DNA from: Phoronis australis
Taxonomy: Eukaryota; Phoronida; Phoronidae
Length of the DNA stretch: 60,000 nucleotides
Direction of reading: 5' to 3'
Assembly: GCA_002633005.1 (NCBI GenBank)
Contig: NMRA01000145.1
Location: forward strand, 597,873-657,872
Each line of letters begins with the position of its first letter. The stretch's first letter is position 1. Positions 28,901 through 35,382 of the stretch are shown here, piece by piece. A program made the position numbers and the translations under genes. The notes under the pieces were generated by a model that saw only the letters and a program-made list of their open reading frames with translations, made no database searches and was not told the origin of the DNA.

Positions 28901-31718
28901 TTATCATTTGGTGTAATATTGAGTTATGTTTCAGCTACACTAATTCCTTTATCCAGTAATTTGTGTTTGGAAAATGCGATGATTTAAATACTTAGCAGCC
29001 TTCAAAAGCCAACTTCAAAAACAGCCGACCTATCGCATACAGTACTGAGAAAGCCAAGGAGGTGGTATTCAGATCACGCAATAAATATCCGTGTCATCAA
29101 ATTCTTTCAATGAATTACTGTAAACATAAACCTCTGAAAAACAAATGTTCGAGCACAAAAAATCATTTCTTTACACTTTAAATGGTCTTCCATGGTCAGA
29201 AAGTTCAAACGAGTTGGATAACAGCCAGAAATTTAGTTTCCATTCACACTTTCAAATTTTAAAGTACTCACCTGCAGGTAACCGAAATCCATATTTGGTA
29301 GCAAAGAAGTCGCTCGGGACTTCCTTAGCAACAGGCTGGTAAATAACACCCGTGACCAACTCATTTTCAAGCAGTTCAACTGATTTCACACTTTCCAGGC
29401 GGGTTTGGCTTCTGCAAAAAACATGGGCCACACACCTGTATCCACAAAAGAATTAAGCATCATGCCATTTCTAAACAAAAATGTACCACAAAAAATTGTT
29501 GTTGAAAGAAATTTTTTCCAACTAAAACACTAATATTTATAATAGTGGAGCCCACTTAATGCCATGTGAAATAATAGAGTATTCAGGTTATTGTCATGAA
29601 ATGTCAAAAAACAAATCATTTCCCATTAAATCCAAATAAAGTAAACTATAACCTAATTCTTCAAGTCAACTGCCTTATGGGAACTCAGCGCCAGACTAAA
29701 AATTGGTCATTTCCAGTTTACCTGTCTCACACTCAGACTCTCCACTAATCATGGTGGTGAATGATCATAGCCCCAAGTCAGAACACTCTTAATGAAATAT
29801 CACACTTATTATCATAACTTAAATTGAAACTGAGGCTATGACATTAACAGGGCATAAATGTTACATGAAATTATCAAATCGGGCTGATTAAAACAAAAGT
29901 GGTCTCAAAATATTCCCAGACATGACAGCAATTGATTTATTTACCATCAGTAGTGGTTCGGTCTGACAAGCGCAGTTAGGCCCACCATAGTTGCTGTTGA
30001 CAAATTCCGCAAGGGTGAAGCAAATGTGTCAGTAATATTCCCAGCAACCACATTGCGACACCATTCTCATTAATGTGTTTCCGGTGATATTCCACAAACA
30101 CTCTTTACCGCATAAAGCCAAAAAATCTCATAAGAACAAGGGTAATTTTACCAATACACAAAGGGAAATATTCAAGATTCCTTGAAGTAGTCAATTCCAT
30201 TCATAGACAACTCTGAGATGTCAGACCGCTTCACATACAACGTTACTGTAGAATACAGAATAGCCGTCATGCACTGCACTTATGAGTTCAAACAAACTAG
30301 TCATTAGTAAGCCACTCCATAACAAAATTGATGATGAAAAAACTTGTTTTTAAGCGACAGCGTAGTTTAGTTGGTGATCACACGTGGTCTGTTAATGGGA
30401 ATGAGATGTCACATTTCCATAAGTCACATGTGCTGTCATTCACATGTTCCATATGTCTGATTAACCCAATTCACAACAGAAGATTAAATATTTGTGAAAT
30501 ATGAAGGTGAGTTAATATCACTTTCAGAGTGTTTATTCTGGTGTATATTTCCAGGCATATTTTCAACTGATTATGGTGTCTACAATCTACCACAAGTTTT
30601 TAATTTCCATAACCACTTTCTCTAGTTTGTCCTTCATAAATCATGGATCAGTAATGTACATGATGCAAGTGTCTCAGCTTCTTCAGAAACCACCTTTTGG
30701 TTACAACTTAATATTTATGCTTTTATTGGCAACGATTGCTGATGGTACAAGATGGAGGACGATTATAATGGTTAAATTTTTCCTATGCCCTGACTGGGTG
30801 GAATTTAGAGCCTGACACTCAGAACTATCTCTTGATATGAAGTGGCCCTGTCTTGGAACATTTGGCCAACCATGTCAGAACTTATGTCGTTTTCCCATTC
30901 TATTTACTTGCTAAGGACTCAAAAGATCTTTTTGGGTGCCAGGCATAGTCTAAAATTACATAGCAACGGAGAGGTGTAAGATATATTGCTGTATACTTAT
31001 AAGTGGTAGACTAGGTTAATTAACAATTCGTCAGTGATCAAGGTGGTGAATAAAAAAAGACAAAATCATGGCCCAATTAATCCTAACTAAAAATACCCAA
31101 TCCACAAACAGGCGCATAACTGGCTTTCTTTAAATCAACATACCCCGGTATTTAAATTTGTCAGCTTCAGCAAGATGTTGATCAAATCCAATCGAACCCT
31201 GTGTAACATGAGTACATTTAACACTTCGTTTTGAGAAGTATTAAGACCAAAATTGTACTTGTTCATGAGATACACATGGCATAATCACAATAATACATGA
31301 AAATATTGCTTTTAAATAGAAGCTGTGCGAAAATGGAGGGCCAGGATTGCAAAAACGAAAAAAACCTGCCCTTCAGTTTAACATGATACTGACAGTCAAT
31401 TATAGGGATCATACATTTTGAGGACCAGTTTTCTCCAACGAACAACAGGCATCAAAATGATTCTCAAAATTCGGGACCCCTGTAAGATATTCACTTCAGC
31501 TTGATCGGTTTGTAGTGAAATTCCTTTCATGAAGTTTAAAAGAAAAGATGTGGAAAGAAAAAGTAAGGTGGTGTTTTGGTTATACTGTACCTGGTTTGAA
31601 GTTTCTTTAATGTCAATCGCAGGTAATAGTTCCCAGCATTTTCAAAGACCAAGTTGAGAATTGTAAATTCCAAGCAAATTGGTTTGTCTTCAAGGCTTTT
31701 AATCAAACCAGCATCCAT
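1838..31718 (-). CDS. CCDC33: CCDC33 orthologue: C2 and coiled-coil protein, 18 coding exons seen, 3' end outside window
   Basis: Joined exons: 31718-31591, 29411-29272, 24089-23644, 23118-22964, 21566-21433, 21083-20974, 20554-20358, 19755-19635, 19209-19077, 18759-18626 (or the duplicate 18218-18085), 17554-17486, 16245-16039, 9958-9819, 7534-7302, 6817-6729, 5328-5136, 2748-2536 and 1923-1838. Each has AG/GT borders, and the phases agree through 976 codons with no stop. Similarity to human CCDC33, recalled from memory, is clear in CLEFTILNLVFENAG, EEIVVLLHGAVNLP, KTYATVIRKKSSLP, LARIVPNYRDYK and in the coiled coil with LDVMTKDEL. Order: N-terminal C2-like part (1-238), C2 domain (about 260-437), further beta-rich segment (478-589), Pro-rich linker (590-705), coiled coils (705-876), Met/Pro/Gln-rich insert (877-947), coiled coil (948-976 onward). 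In vertebrates the gene is expressed in testis and multiciliated cells. The start at 31718 has G at -3 and +4 but lies just inside an exon, so a 5' UTR exon is expected. Confidence 0.87.
2536..2748 (-). CDS. CCDC33: CCDC33 coding exon 17 (residues 877-947), Met/Pro/Gln-rich
   Basis: Acceptor CCACTTACAG. It joins exon 16 in phase (K-A-LFSSGPPSTPFCPSCG) and contains one CPSC pair followed by a low-complexity stretch of MPLMPQQMPMMPQ type. The donor is uncertain: GTAGAC after 2536 or GTATTC after 2548. Both leave phase 1 and fit the next exon. Confidence 0.62.
3089..3228. repeat. Imperfect tandem repeat, about 20-23 bp unit
   Basis: About six degenerate units alternate TTGTAAAAATCAATCGT, TTGGAAAATCAAACCT and similar words. 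It lies in the intron between CCDC33 exons 16 and 17; the rest of that intron (2749-5135) shows nothing coding. Confidence 0.6.
5136..5328 (-). CDS. CCDC33: CCDC33 coding exon 16 (residues 813-876), coiled coil
   Basis: Acceptor GTGTTTTCAG, donor GTAATT, ending in phase 1. Encodes a Lys/Gln/Glu-rich helix with LEEACKQQEKVIEKMEKLI, typical of the distal CCDC33 coiled coil. The open frame continues past both splice sites but loses helical character there. Confidence 0.82.
6322..6385. repeat. Short tandem repeat, 19-bp unit, 3.3 copies
   Basis: Units of ACAGAACTGCACATACCTG in the intron between CCDC33 exons 15 and 16. Apart from this I see nothing functional at 5329-6728. Confidence 0.8.
6729..6817 (-). 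CDS. CCDC33: CCDC33 coding exon 15 (residues 783-812), coiled coil
   Basis: Acceptor TATTTCAG, donor GTATGT. Its 89 nt take phase 1 to phase 0. Encodes KQKFGKQTNELAAYKDKVQ, which continues the heptad pattern of the previous exon. Confidence 0.78.
7302..7534 (-). CDS. CCDC33: CCDC33 coding exon 14 (residues 705-782), main coiled coil
   Basis: Acceptor TTTCTCTAG, donor GTGAGT, ending in phase 1. Encodes a long heptad-patterned helix (IEEQLNELDNYRTALQRMG, then LRNQIRELESTNSRLRLDL) and LDVMTKDEL. Both parts resemble the central coiled coil of vertebrate CCDC33. Confidence 0.88.
9195..9290. mobile_element. Foldback element, copy 1 (diverged)
   Basis: TCAAGAACCAGTCTTCTCC, then ACTGAATAATAGGCATCAAA, then CAGGTTTTTTGTGATTTT. 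This is the most diverged of four copies that share the GAACCAGTTTTCT / ACTGAATAACAGGCATCAAA / CTGGTTCTC pattern. Confidence 0.6.
9395..9467 (+). repeat. tRNA-like fragment (SINE head or tRNA pseudogene)
   Basis: TGGCTCAGCGGCAGAGC resembles an A box and CGATTCAATTCC a B box at normal tRNA spacing, but the B box departs from GGTTCGANTCC and no clean cloverleaf forms. It lies in CCDC33 intron sequence. Confidence 0.45.
9819..9958 (-). CDS. CCDC33: CCDC33 coding exon 13 (residues 659-705)
   Basis: Acceptor AACTTTGCAG, donor GTAAGT, ending in phase 2. Encodes LDAMETILPEYQYIFVDPDK followed by Thr-Pro repeats (TPATPRTPEPG). The preceding intron is about 6.1 kb and includes an assembly duplication. 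Confidence 0.78.
12136..13956. repeat. Direct duplication of about 0.9 kb joined by one N (13052), intronic
   Basis: 12136-13051 and 13053-13956 are nearly identical, with scattered substitutions and small indels, and meet at a single N. Each half has a TTTATTTA and an ATTGATTG microsatellite of slightly different length. No coding exon is seen. It probably represents two haplotypes of one intronic segment. The rest of the intron (9959-16038) shows only a CA-rich tract at about 14818-14890. Confidence 0.85.
14818..14890. repeat. CA-rich low-complexity tract
   Basis: Interrupted CACACA-type sequence in CCDC33 intron 12. Confidence 0.7.
16039..16245 (-). CDS. CCDC33: CCDC33 coding exon 12 (residues 590-658), Pro-rich linker
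   Basis: Acceptor CTTTGTAG, donor GTGAGT, phase 0 at both ends. Encodes a hydrophilic, disordered segment with PSPTPPPPSAPEPEDKD and a basic RVTRSKKTQTD stretch. Confidence 0.75.
17127..17247. repeat. Dispersed repeat, copy A
   Basis: Shares TAGTTATCTCCCA, GAGGATTAACTGGGTCA and TGACAGTGAAAGAGTT, in the same order and spacing, with 43708-43842 in a DHRS7B intron. Family unknown. Confidence 0.6.
17486..17554 (-). CDS. CCDC33: CCDC33 coding exon 11 (residues 567-589)
   Basis: A 69-nt exon, phase 0 at both ends. Acceptor TTTCATTTCAG, donor GTGAGT. Encodes SPLRTVDEDMSTVSLIIKLI, probably a final beta strand before the Pro-rich linker. Confidence 0.7.
18085..18218 (-). CDS. CCDC33: Duplicate of CCDC33 exon 10 (probable allelic copy placed by the assembly)
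   Basis: Same splice sites and protein as 18626-18759, apart from a silent change in a Gly codon. It sits in the other half of a 541-bp direct duplication joined by one N at 18245. It is probably the second haplotype of the same exon. Confidence 0.75.
18626..18759 (-). CDS. CCDC33: CCDC33 coding exon 10 (residues 522-566), copy adjacent to exon 9
   Basis: Acceptor ATTTCCAG, donor GTAATG. Starts in phase 1 and ends in phase 0 (134 nt). Encodes KPVGFAVFLLDDAFFAKI then HGLKIEGLTLQ. A second copy of this exon lies 541 bp away at 18085-18218, across a single N. Only one copy can be used, because splicing both in series breaks the frame. Confidence 0.78.
19077..19209 (-). CDS. CCDC33: CCDC33 coding exon 9 (residues 478-521), beta-rich segment
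   Basis: Acceptor TCTCTTCTAG, donor GTGCCG, ending in phase 1. Encodes SSEELPTWSHPFLFCNDRDN and then AALVLEFYVAN, which looks like the start of another C2-type beta sandwich. Confidence 0.75.
19635..19755 (-). CDS. CCDC33: CCDC33 coding exon 8 (residues 437-477), Pro/Ser-rich linker
   Basis: Acceptor GCCCTTTCAG, donor GTAAAT, phase 0 at the end. It encodes a low-complexity linker (SSPPVAGVALN, then HQPQQGFPQ). Identification rests on phase agreement with both neighbours. Confidence 0.7.
20358..20554 (-). CDS. CCDC33: CCDC33 coding exon 7 (residues 372-437), end of the C2 domain
   Basis: Acceptor ACGTTTCAG, donor GTGAGT, ending in phase 2. KTYATVIRKKSSLPRD and LVSLARIVPNYRDYK closely match the human protein and settle the gene identity. 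Confidence 0.88.
20974..21083 (-). CDS. CCDC33: CCDC33 coding exon 6 (residues 335-371), C2 domain
   Basis: Acceptor TTTTTTCAG, donor GTAATA. Encodes AFILSIADNPTKKELANY then HLTPFHHYHLECVL, matching the DN.....L..Y....L..FHPYH pattern of CCDC33. Ends in phase 0. Confidence 0.82.
21433..21566 (-). CDS. CCDC33: CCDC33 coding exon 5 (residues 290-334), C2 domain
   Basis: Acceptor TTCACAG, donor GTAGTG. It reads RPTHSPVWENVLTMEID, the P.W...... strand typical of C2 domains, and ends in phase 1 in an acidic VENE. Confidence 0.82.
22341..22725 (+). mobile_element. tRNA-derived SINE, copy 2, with tandemly amplified head
   Basis: The head unit (GAGGAGGCAGTGTGGCCTAG through the A box to CATCCTG..AAGGCCATG) starts at 22341, 22395, 22449 and 22502, giving four units of 53-54 bp. 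Only the last continues into the B box (GGATTCAAATCC) and the shared body TAGACCCTTGAGTCAG and tail AGTGGCCTGTGACTGTC. Confidence 0.8.
22964..23118 (-). CDS. CCDC33: CCDC33 coding exon 4 (residues 239-290), start of the C2 domain
   Basis: Acceptor GGTTTTCAG, donor GTAAGA, ending in phase 2. After an acidic linker it encodes KEEIVVLLHGAVNLP, the first strand of a C2 domain and one of the best-conserved CCDC33 segments. It was found by splice-frame reading of the minus strand; no long uninterrupted frame marks it. Confidence 0.82.
23644..24089 (-). CDS. CCDC33: CCDC33 coding exon 3 (residues 90-238), largest exon
   Basis: Acceptor ATCTTTAG at 24090, donor GTAATT at 23643. It starts GFFRNRHHNDLFLVVEAL, which fits the GF..ND....L.VEAL pattern of vertebrate CCDC33, and ends EPSD in phase 0. 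The 446 nt complete the N-terminal C2-like part and a Ser/Thr-rich beta segment. Confidence 0.85.
24241..24390. repeat. Tandem repeat, 50-bp unit, 3 copies
   Basis: Three essentially identical units beginning GCAGAACAAGACATAGTC at 24241, 24291 and 24341. Recent expansion or assembly stutter in a CCDC33 intron. Confidence 0.92.
24430..24456. repeat. Perfect 11-bp-arm palindrome
   Basis: CTAGGAACCAA, a 5-nt loop, then TTGGTTCCTAG. A close relative is at 58954-58977. Confidence 0.85.
24806..24922. repeat. Tandem direct duplication, about 60-bp unit, 2 copies
   Basis: The block TTTTAGTTCCATACTCG through ACAACAATGAAAACAGTCAC is repeated immediately with two or three changes. Confidence 0.8.
26093..26178. 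mobile_element. Foldback element, copy 2 (best preserved)
   Basis: TTTGAGAACCAGTTTTCTTC, a loop with TTGAATAACAGGCATC, then AAACTGGTTCTCAAAA. The homology of the arms extends outward toward the GGG of the left side and the ACCCCTGTAAG of the right side. It lies in CCDC33 intron 2, which (24090-29271) otherwise shows only the small repeats listed. Confidence 0.75.
27231..27419. promoter_or_regulatory. Two CTCF-like motifs in opposite orientation
   Basis: CACTAGGGGGAGC at 27231-27243 (plus) and CTAGGTGGCGCC at 27408-27419 (minus) resemble the CTCF core. A third, CACTAGGTGGCGCT, is at 3431-3444. Motif match only. Confidence 0.25.
29272..29411 (-). CDS. CCDC33: CCDC33 coding exon 2 (residues 43-90)
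   Basis: Acceptor TTTTTTGCAG, donor GTGAGT. It begins by completing an Arg codon split by the intron and ends in phase 1. It encodes FFATKYGFRLPA, which corresponds to the strand before the GF motif in the first C2-like region. Confidence 0.8.
31404..31484. mobile_element. Foldback element, copy 3
   Basis: ATTTTGAGGACCAGTTTTCT, loop CCAACGAACAACAGGCATC, then AAAATGATTCTCAAAATTC followed by GGGACCCCTGTAAG. Same organisation as copy 2, in CCDC33 intron 1. Confidence 0.7.
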
Positions 31719-31729
31719 AGCAATAATCT
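31591..31729 (-). CDS. CCDC33: CCDC33 coding exon 1 (residues 1-43)
   Basis: A TTTTTCAG acceptor precedes 31729 and the donor GTACAG follows 31591. The ATG is at 31718. The segment CLEFTILNLVFENAGNYYL matches the start of the first C2-like region of vertebrate CCDC33. The exon ends in phase 2. The 11 bases before the ATG have no stop, so translation could also enter from an upstream exon ending in phase 1. Confidence 0.8.
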
Positions 31730-34689
31730 CTGAAAAATTGAAACACTCAAAATTTCTTAATCAATCAAGACTGGGGCCTATTCTAGTCATTTTTAAAGAA
31801 TACTACTTGAATGAAAATGCTCAGGTTTTTCACGATAAAATAAGAAGAATACCAAATTTATTTCTATCATTATACTTCTGTCCAAAGTTATGACAATCAC
31901 TTGAGTATACCTATACATAACACTGTCAAAGCATGATTTGCAATATCAACACAAAGACTTATCATGTAAAAAAAGAACACAAAGCTTTGACCTTTGGCTA
32001 AAACAATGCAGGATTTATGTTATTTACTAAGATTGCAACTCAAAACTTTTTCACTCGCAGGAAAGAAGAACAGTGTCTCACACTTATAATCACAGCTCGT
32101 TGTGACAGCCAGACTATGATAACTTTCAGAAAGATTCAGAAAAATGAAACCAATAGAATTTTAAATTTTGAGAAAATAACACATTGCAGAATTCTATTGA
32201 AGTTATTAAAGAAAATGAAAAAGCAATGCATTTAATAGATTATGAATCCAAGTGCTATAATATGACATTGGTGCCAAAAATAACACTTTTTGCTTTTTGG
32301 GATAAATCCAAAAACGCTGACCCACCTAGTGTAAGAAGGGGACGTAACAGAGGGGACATTTTTGTCACTTTGACAAATTCGGATATTTCACCATTAAAAC
32401 TCACCCCCACTGTTTCTATAGGTGAGTATTACTCTATGATTCCTACATTTTATCACAAGAAAAGTTAAGCACTTTATAAATTTTATATTTGAAAAATAAA
32501 AATGCTGAAATATGATCGTCATACAATGTACACAAGCTGCACCAAATAGAATGGCAAAAATGCACATGGTCTCAGCAAGGTTACGAGCTTAAGCACTAGT
32601 AGCATGATGGATCTGGTAGAATTCTAAGAATTTTTGTAAGTTTTCATAGTTTCATTTCAGCTGTGGTAAGCATTATTGGTATATGGTTGTGACCTACATA
32701 CACCTCATAGGGGACGTAGATAAGGTGGTGCCCCATGTCAGGGTGACTTTTTCAATTTATTTCTCTAGCAAAAGTTGTCCTTGATGTGTTACAAAATTTT
32801 AAAAGATTTAATTTTTGTAATGCTCGAACAATATTTCACCTTTGTTGACCACATTCCAAATCATTTTTAATGAATTTCAACTAAAAAATAAGAAATCTTT
32901 TGCATTTAAAACCTATGGAGAAGCCTAATACAGATGGATTGCTTTTTTTATGCAAACTACCTAAAAAGCGTCTCGTTTGACCATGATGAGTCTCTAAAAT
33001 AACAGATATCCTAACTTCCCTGAAGTACACTCAGCCAATGGTGGTGGAGCGATCACTTAGCCCCTCACCTGAGACCATTTGACATATTTTGACAGAAAAA
33101 ACAGTTTTGCCAAACTATTCCTCTAAAACATGAAAACACAAGACATCAAACTTTATGTTTAAAATCAAACACAATTTATGCATCTGCGGTGTACTTTAAC
33201 CTTACGATTTCGAAATTACTAATTGAAATTAGTTGATTCACTACTTCAGATACCCTGCAACATTGAAAGCCTTTCACCAAACAAAACTCAGCGGTAATTG
33301 AATTTGCACTAAAACCTTCAATAATCTCCCCCTGAACAACAAATTAACTCCCCTGTACAAATTGTGCCCTTCTTTCATTATAACTCTAGCCAAAGATAAG
33401 TTTCAAAGTAATTATAGTTTAAAAAGTATCATGAATTTATCTCCAATCGTATATTAATAAATAAGATAAACTTTCCCCCTTGTTTTGTAACGGAGGGGAC
33501 GTTTTGCTGAGATTGATCATGTCTCATAATCAGTACGATAAAATCTTTCTGAAAAAAAACTTTCTGGTCCCAAATGCAACCAAGGCTAAGCATGACACAG
33601 TACTTTTAAATCAATTTCAGTTGCTGTATAGCAAGCTATTGCATTAACTTTAATGTCCCCTCCGTTACAGTCCTTTTGGGTTTTACAATAAACATAATTT
33701 TGTGATGTCATAAAGTCCAAATTGGTTTTTTTATATTCATAAATGATAAAAATTAAGTGTCTTGTCAACGTAGAACCAGTTTATGAAAGAGTTTTTCTAA
33801 AAATTATTTTCAATTTTCTATATTCATTTTACTGTGGAATCTCCAAAAAGGTGACGTCATTTTATTCCTTTTTCAATTAAGAAGCAATCTCAAGGATCAG
33901 AAGACAGAGCAGCAATTTTAAAAGTTTTGTTTCACACCAGACTCCTTATGTTCCAGGTCATTGCCTGAATATTTTAAAAAGTTCGAGATTATACTGATTT
34001 TGGATTTGTCCACGCAAATAATTACATGGAATTCAATTTCATTTTCCCGTGACTAGTTAAGGAAATAATGACGTTTTGGAAGCACAAATATTCTGGGAAC
34101 ATGTTTTTCAAGTGCCATGAGAGCATGCATTTTAATTAGAGACGCTTTAAGTAAAGTGGCTACAAAAATCTTCCTTCTCACACAAAATTTAGACCACTAG
34201 CTGTTATGGAATTGGCCTGAAATTGTTCCTTGATTAAACTGGAGATGATCTGAAGGCTTAGACAGAACTGGCAGTACATTATACGCTTGAAATGCAAACT
34301 ATACTTGTTGACATGTCACAGTGTGTCATTTTATGTACTGCCAAGCATGCTTTCAGTGCAGTAAACTAGGTACATCTTTTGCACAGTTCACTGAGACCAT
34401 GCTGGGTGCGGAGAATGACATCTCAGTAAAAAATATAAGAACTGAGACTAATTCTTAGCCGTAGGGCCTACACAAGTTAAGAGGTCGCTAAGCAAAAATT
34501 TCATTTCTTGGAAAGGACACCGAATTGATTTAAATTGTAATTTGTATCTCCGCACAACAACAGTACACGCATATTCATTCGCTTTTATCTTTTCAACAAT
34601 GAATCAAAACCATCTTGATTTAAACAAATTCTAACGTCATTAAACAACTTTTAATAGAAACTTAATTTTGCTCTCTTCCTTGACACATT

Positions 34690-34768
34690 GGCATCCTCAG
34701 CTTCTGATGGTCCCTACACTACTACATTCTACAAGGTATAATGGGGATCACCAGAAGCTGAGGACGCC
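34690..34768. repeat. Hairpin with about 25-bp arms
   Basis: Left arm 34690-34714 (core CATCCTCAGCTTCTG), 28-nt loop, right arm 34743-34768 (core CAGAAGCTGAGGACG). Few mismatches. Confidence 0.8.
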
Positions 34769-34905
34769 TGTGGTTTAACTTTAAGTGACCACACTCTCTC
34801 CAGAGTGTCACTAAATACTCACAGCACTATTGTCGTTCAGAGTGAGACTATAATGAAATTATATGTCTAACAACGCTGTCCGGATGTTTTTAAAATAGCC
34901 GCTCC

Positions 34906-34926
34906 CATACGTCATGACGCCACGTG
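34906..34926. promoter_or_regulatory. Candidate promoter cluster: CRE-like and CACGTG E-box
   Basis: ACGTCATGACGC then CACGTG (34921-34926), about 460 bp upstream of the TMEM11 start and on the divergent side of CCDC33. A similar ATACGTCACGTGAAC string occurs at 3688-3702 in an intron, so it may be part of a repeat. Confidence 0.25.
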
Positions 34927-35382
34927 AACAGAAAATCAATAAACAGTGATAAACACTGATATGGGTCACCTTTGCTTTGTTTTCTTGACCTCTTCGATTT
35001 TAGTTTTTGATCCTACCAGTGGAGGCGCTCAAAGAACCAGCTTTTCAATCAAAATGCAAAATGAGGGATCTTTTTCAGAAAAAAGCAGGAAAAATGAACT
35101 GTTTAACATAATTTTATGTGTGAGTCATTTTATTGCCAATTTTTTACGTTCTTCGAAATGAAGAAGTTGTGGCCACAAATATCAACTAAATTAGGTTATA
35201 ACAATGTGATACTTTTTTAAAAAGAAACCAGCATTTTGCCATAATATATCATCAACTGGGAAATTTTCTATGAAAATGCTATAAAAATCTAATTTGTTAG
35301 TGATTGATTAAAACAATAGTTCAAATCTCTTATAAAAGTAGCTTTTTGTTACAAGCTAATAATCTTTAAGACCTGTTTAGCA

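Larger units (their letters stand above)
31730..35382. other. Region between CCDC33 exon 1 and TMEM11 exon 1 (head-to-head)
   Basis: It should contain the promoters and any 5' UTR exon of CCDC33. I see one strong hairpin (34690-34768) and a CACGTG/CRE-like cluster (34906-34926), but no coding exon I can defend. Confidence 0.5.

Noticed and set aside
31140-31212. Possible CCDC33 exon before a GTATGT donor
   Set aside because: Exons 1 and 2 already join in phase with matching homology on both sides; inserting this stretch is unnecessary and lacks a good acceptor.
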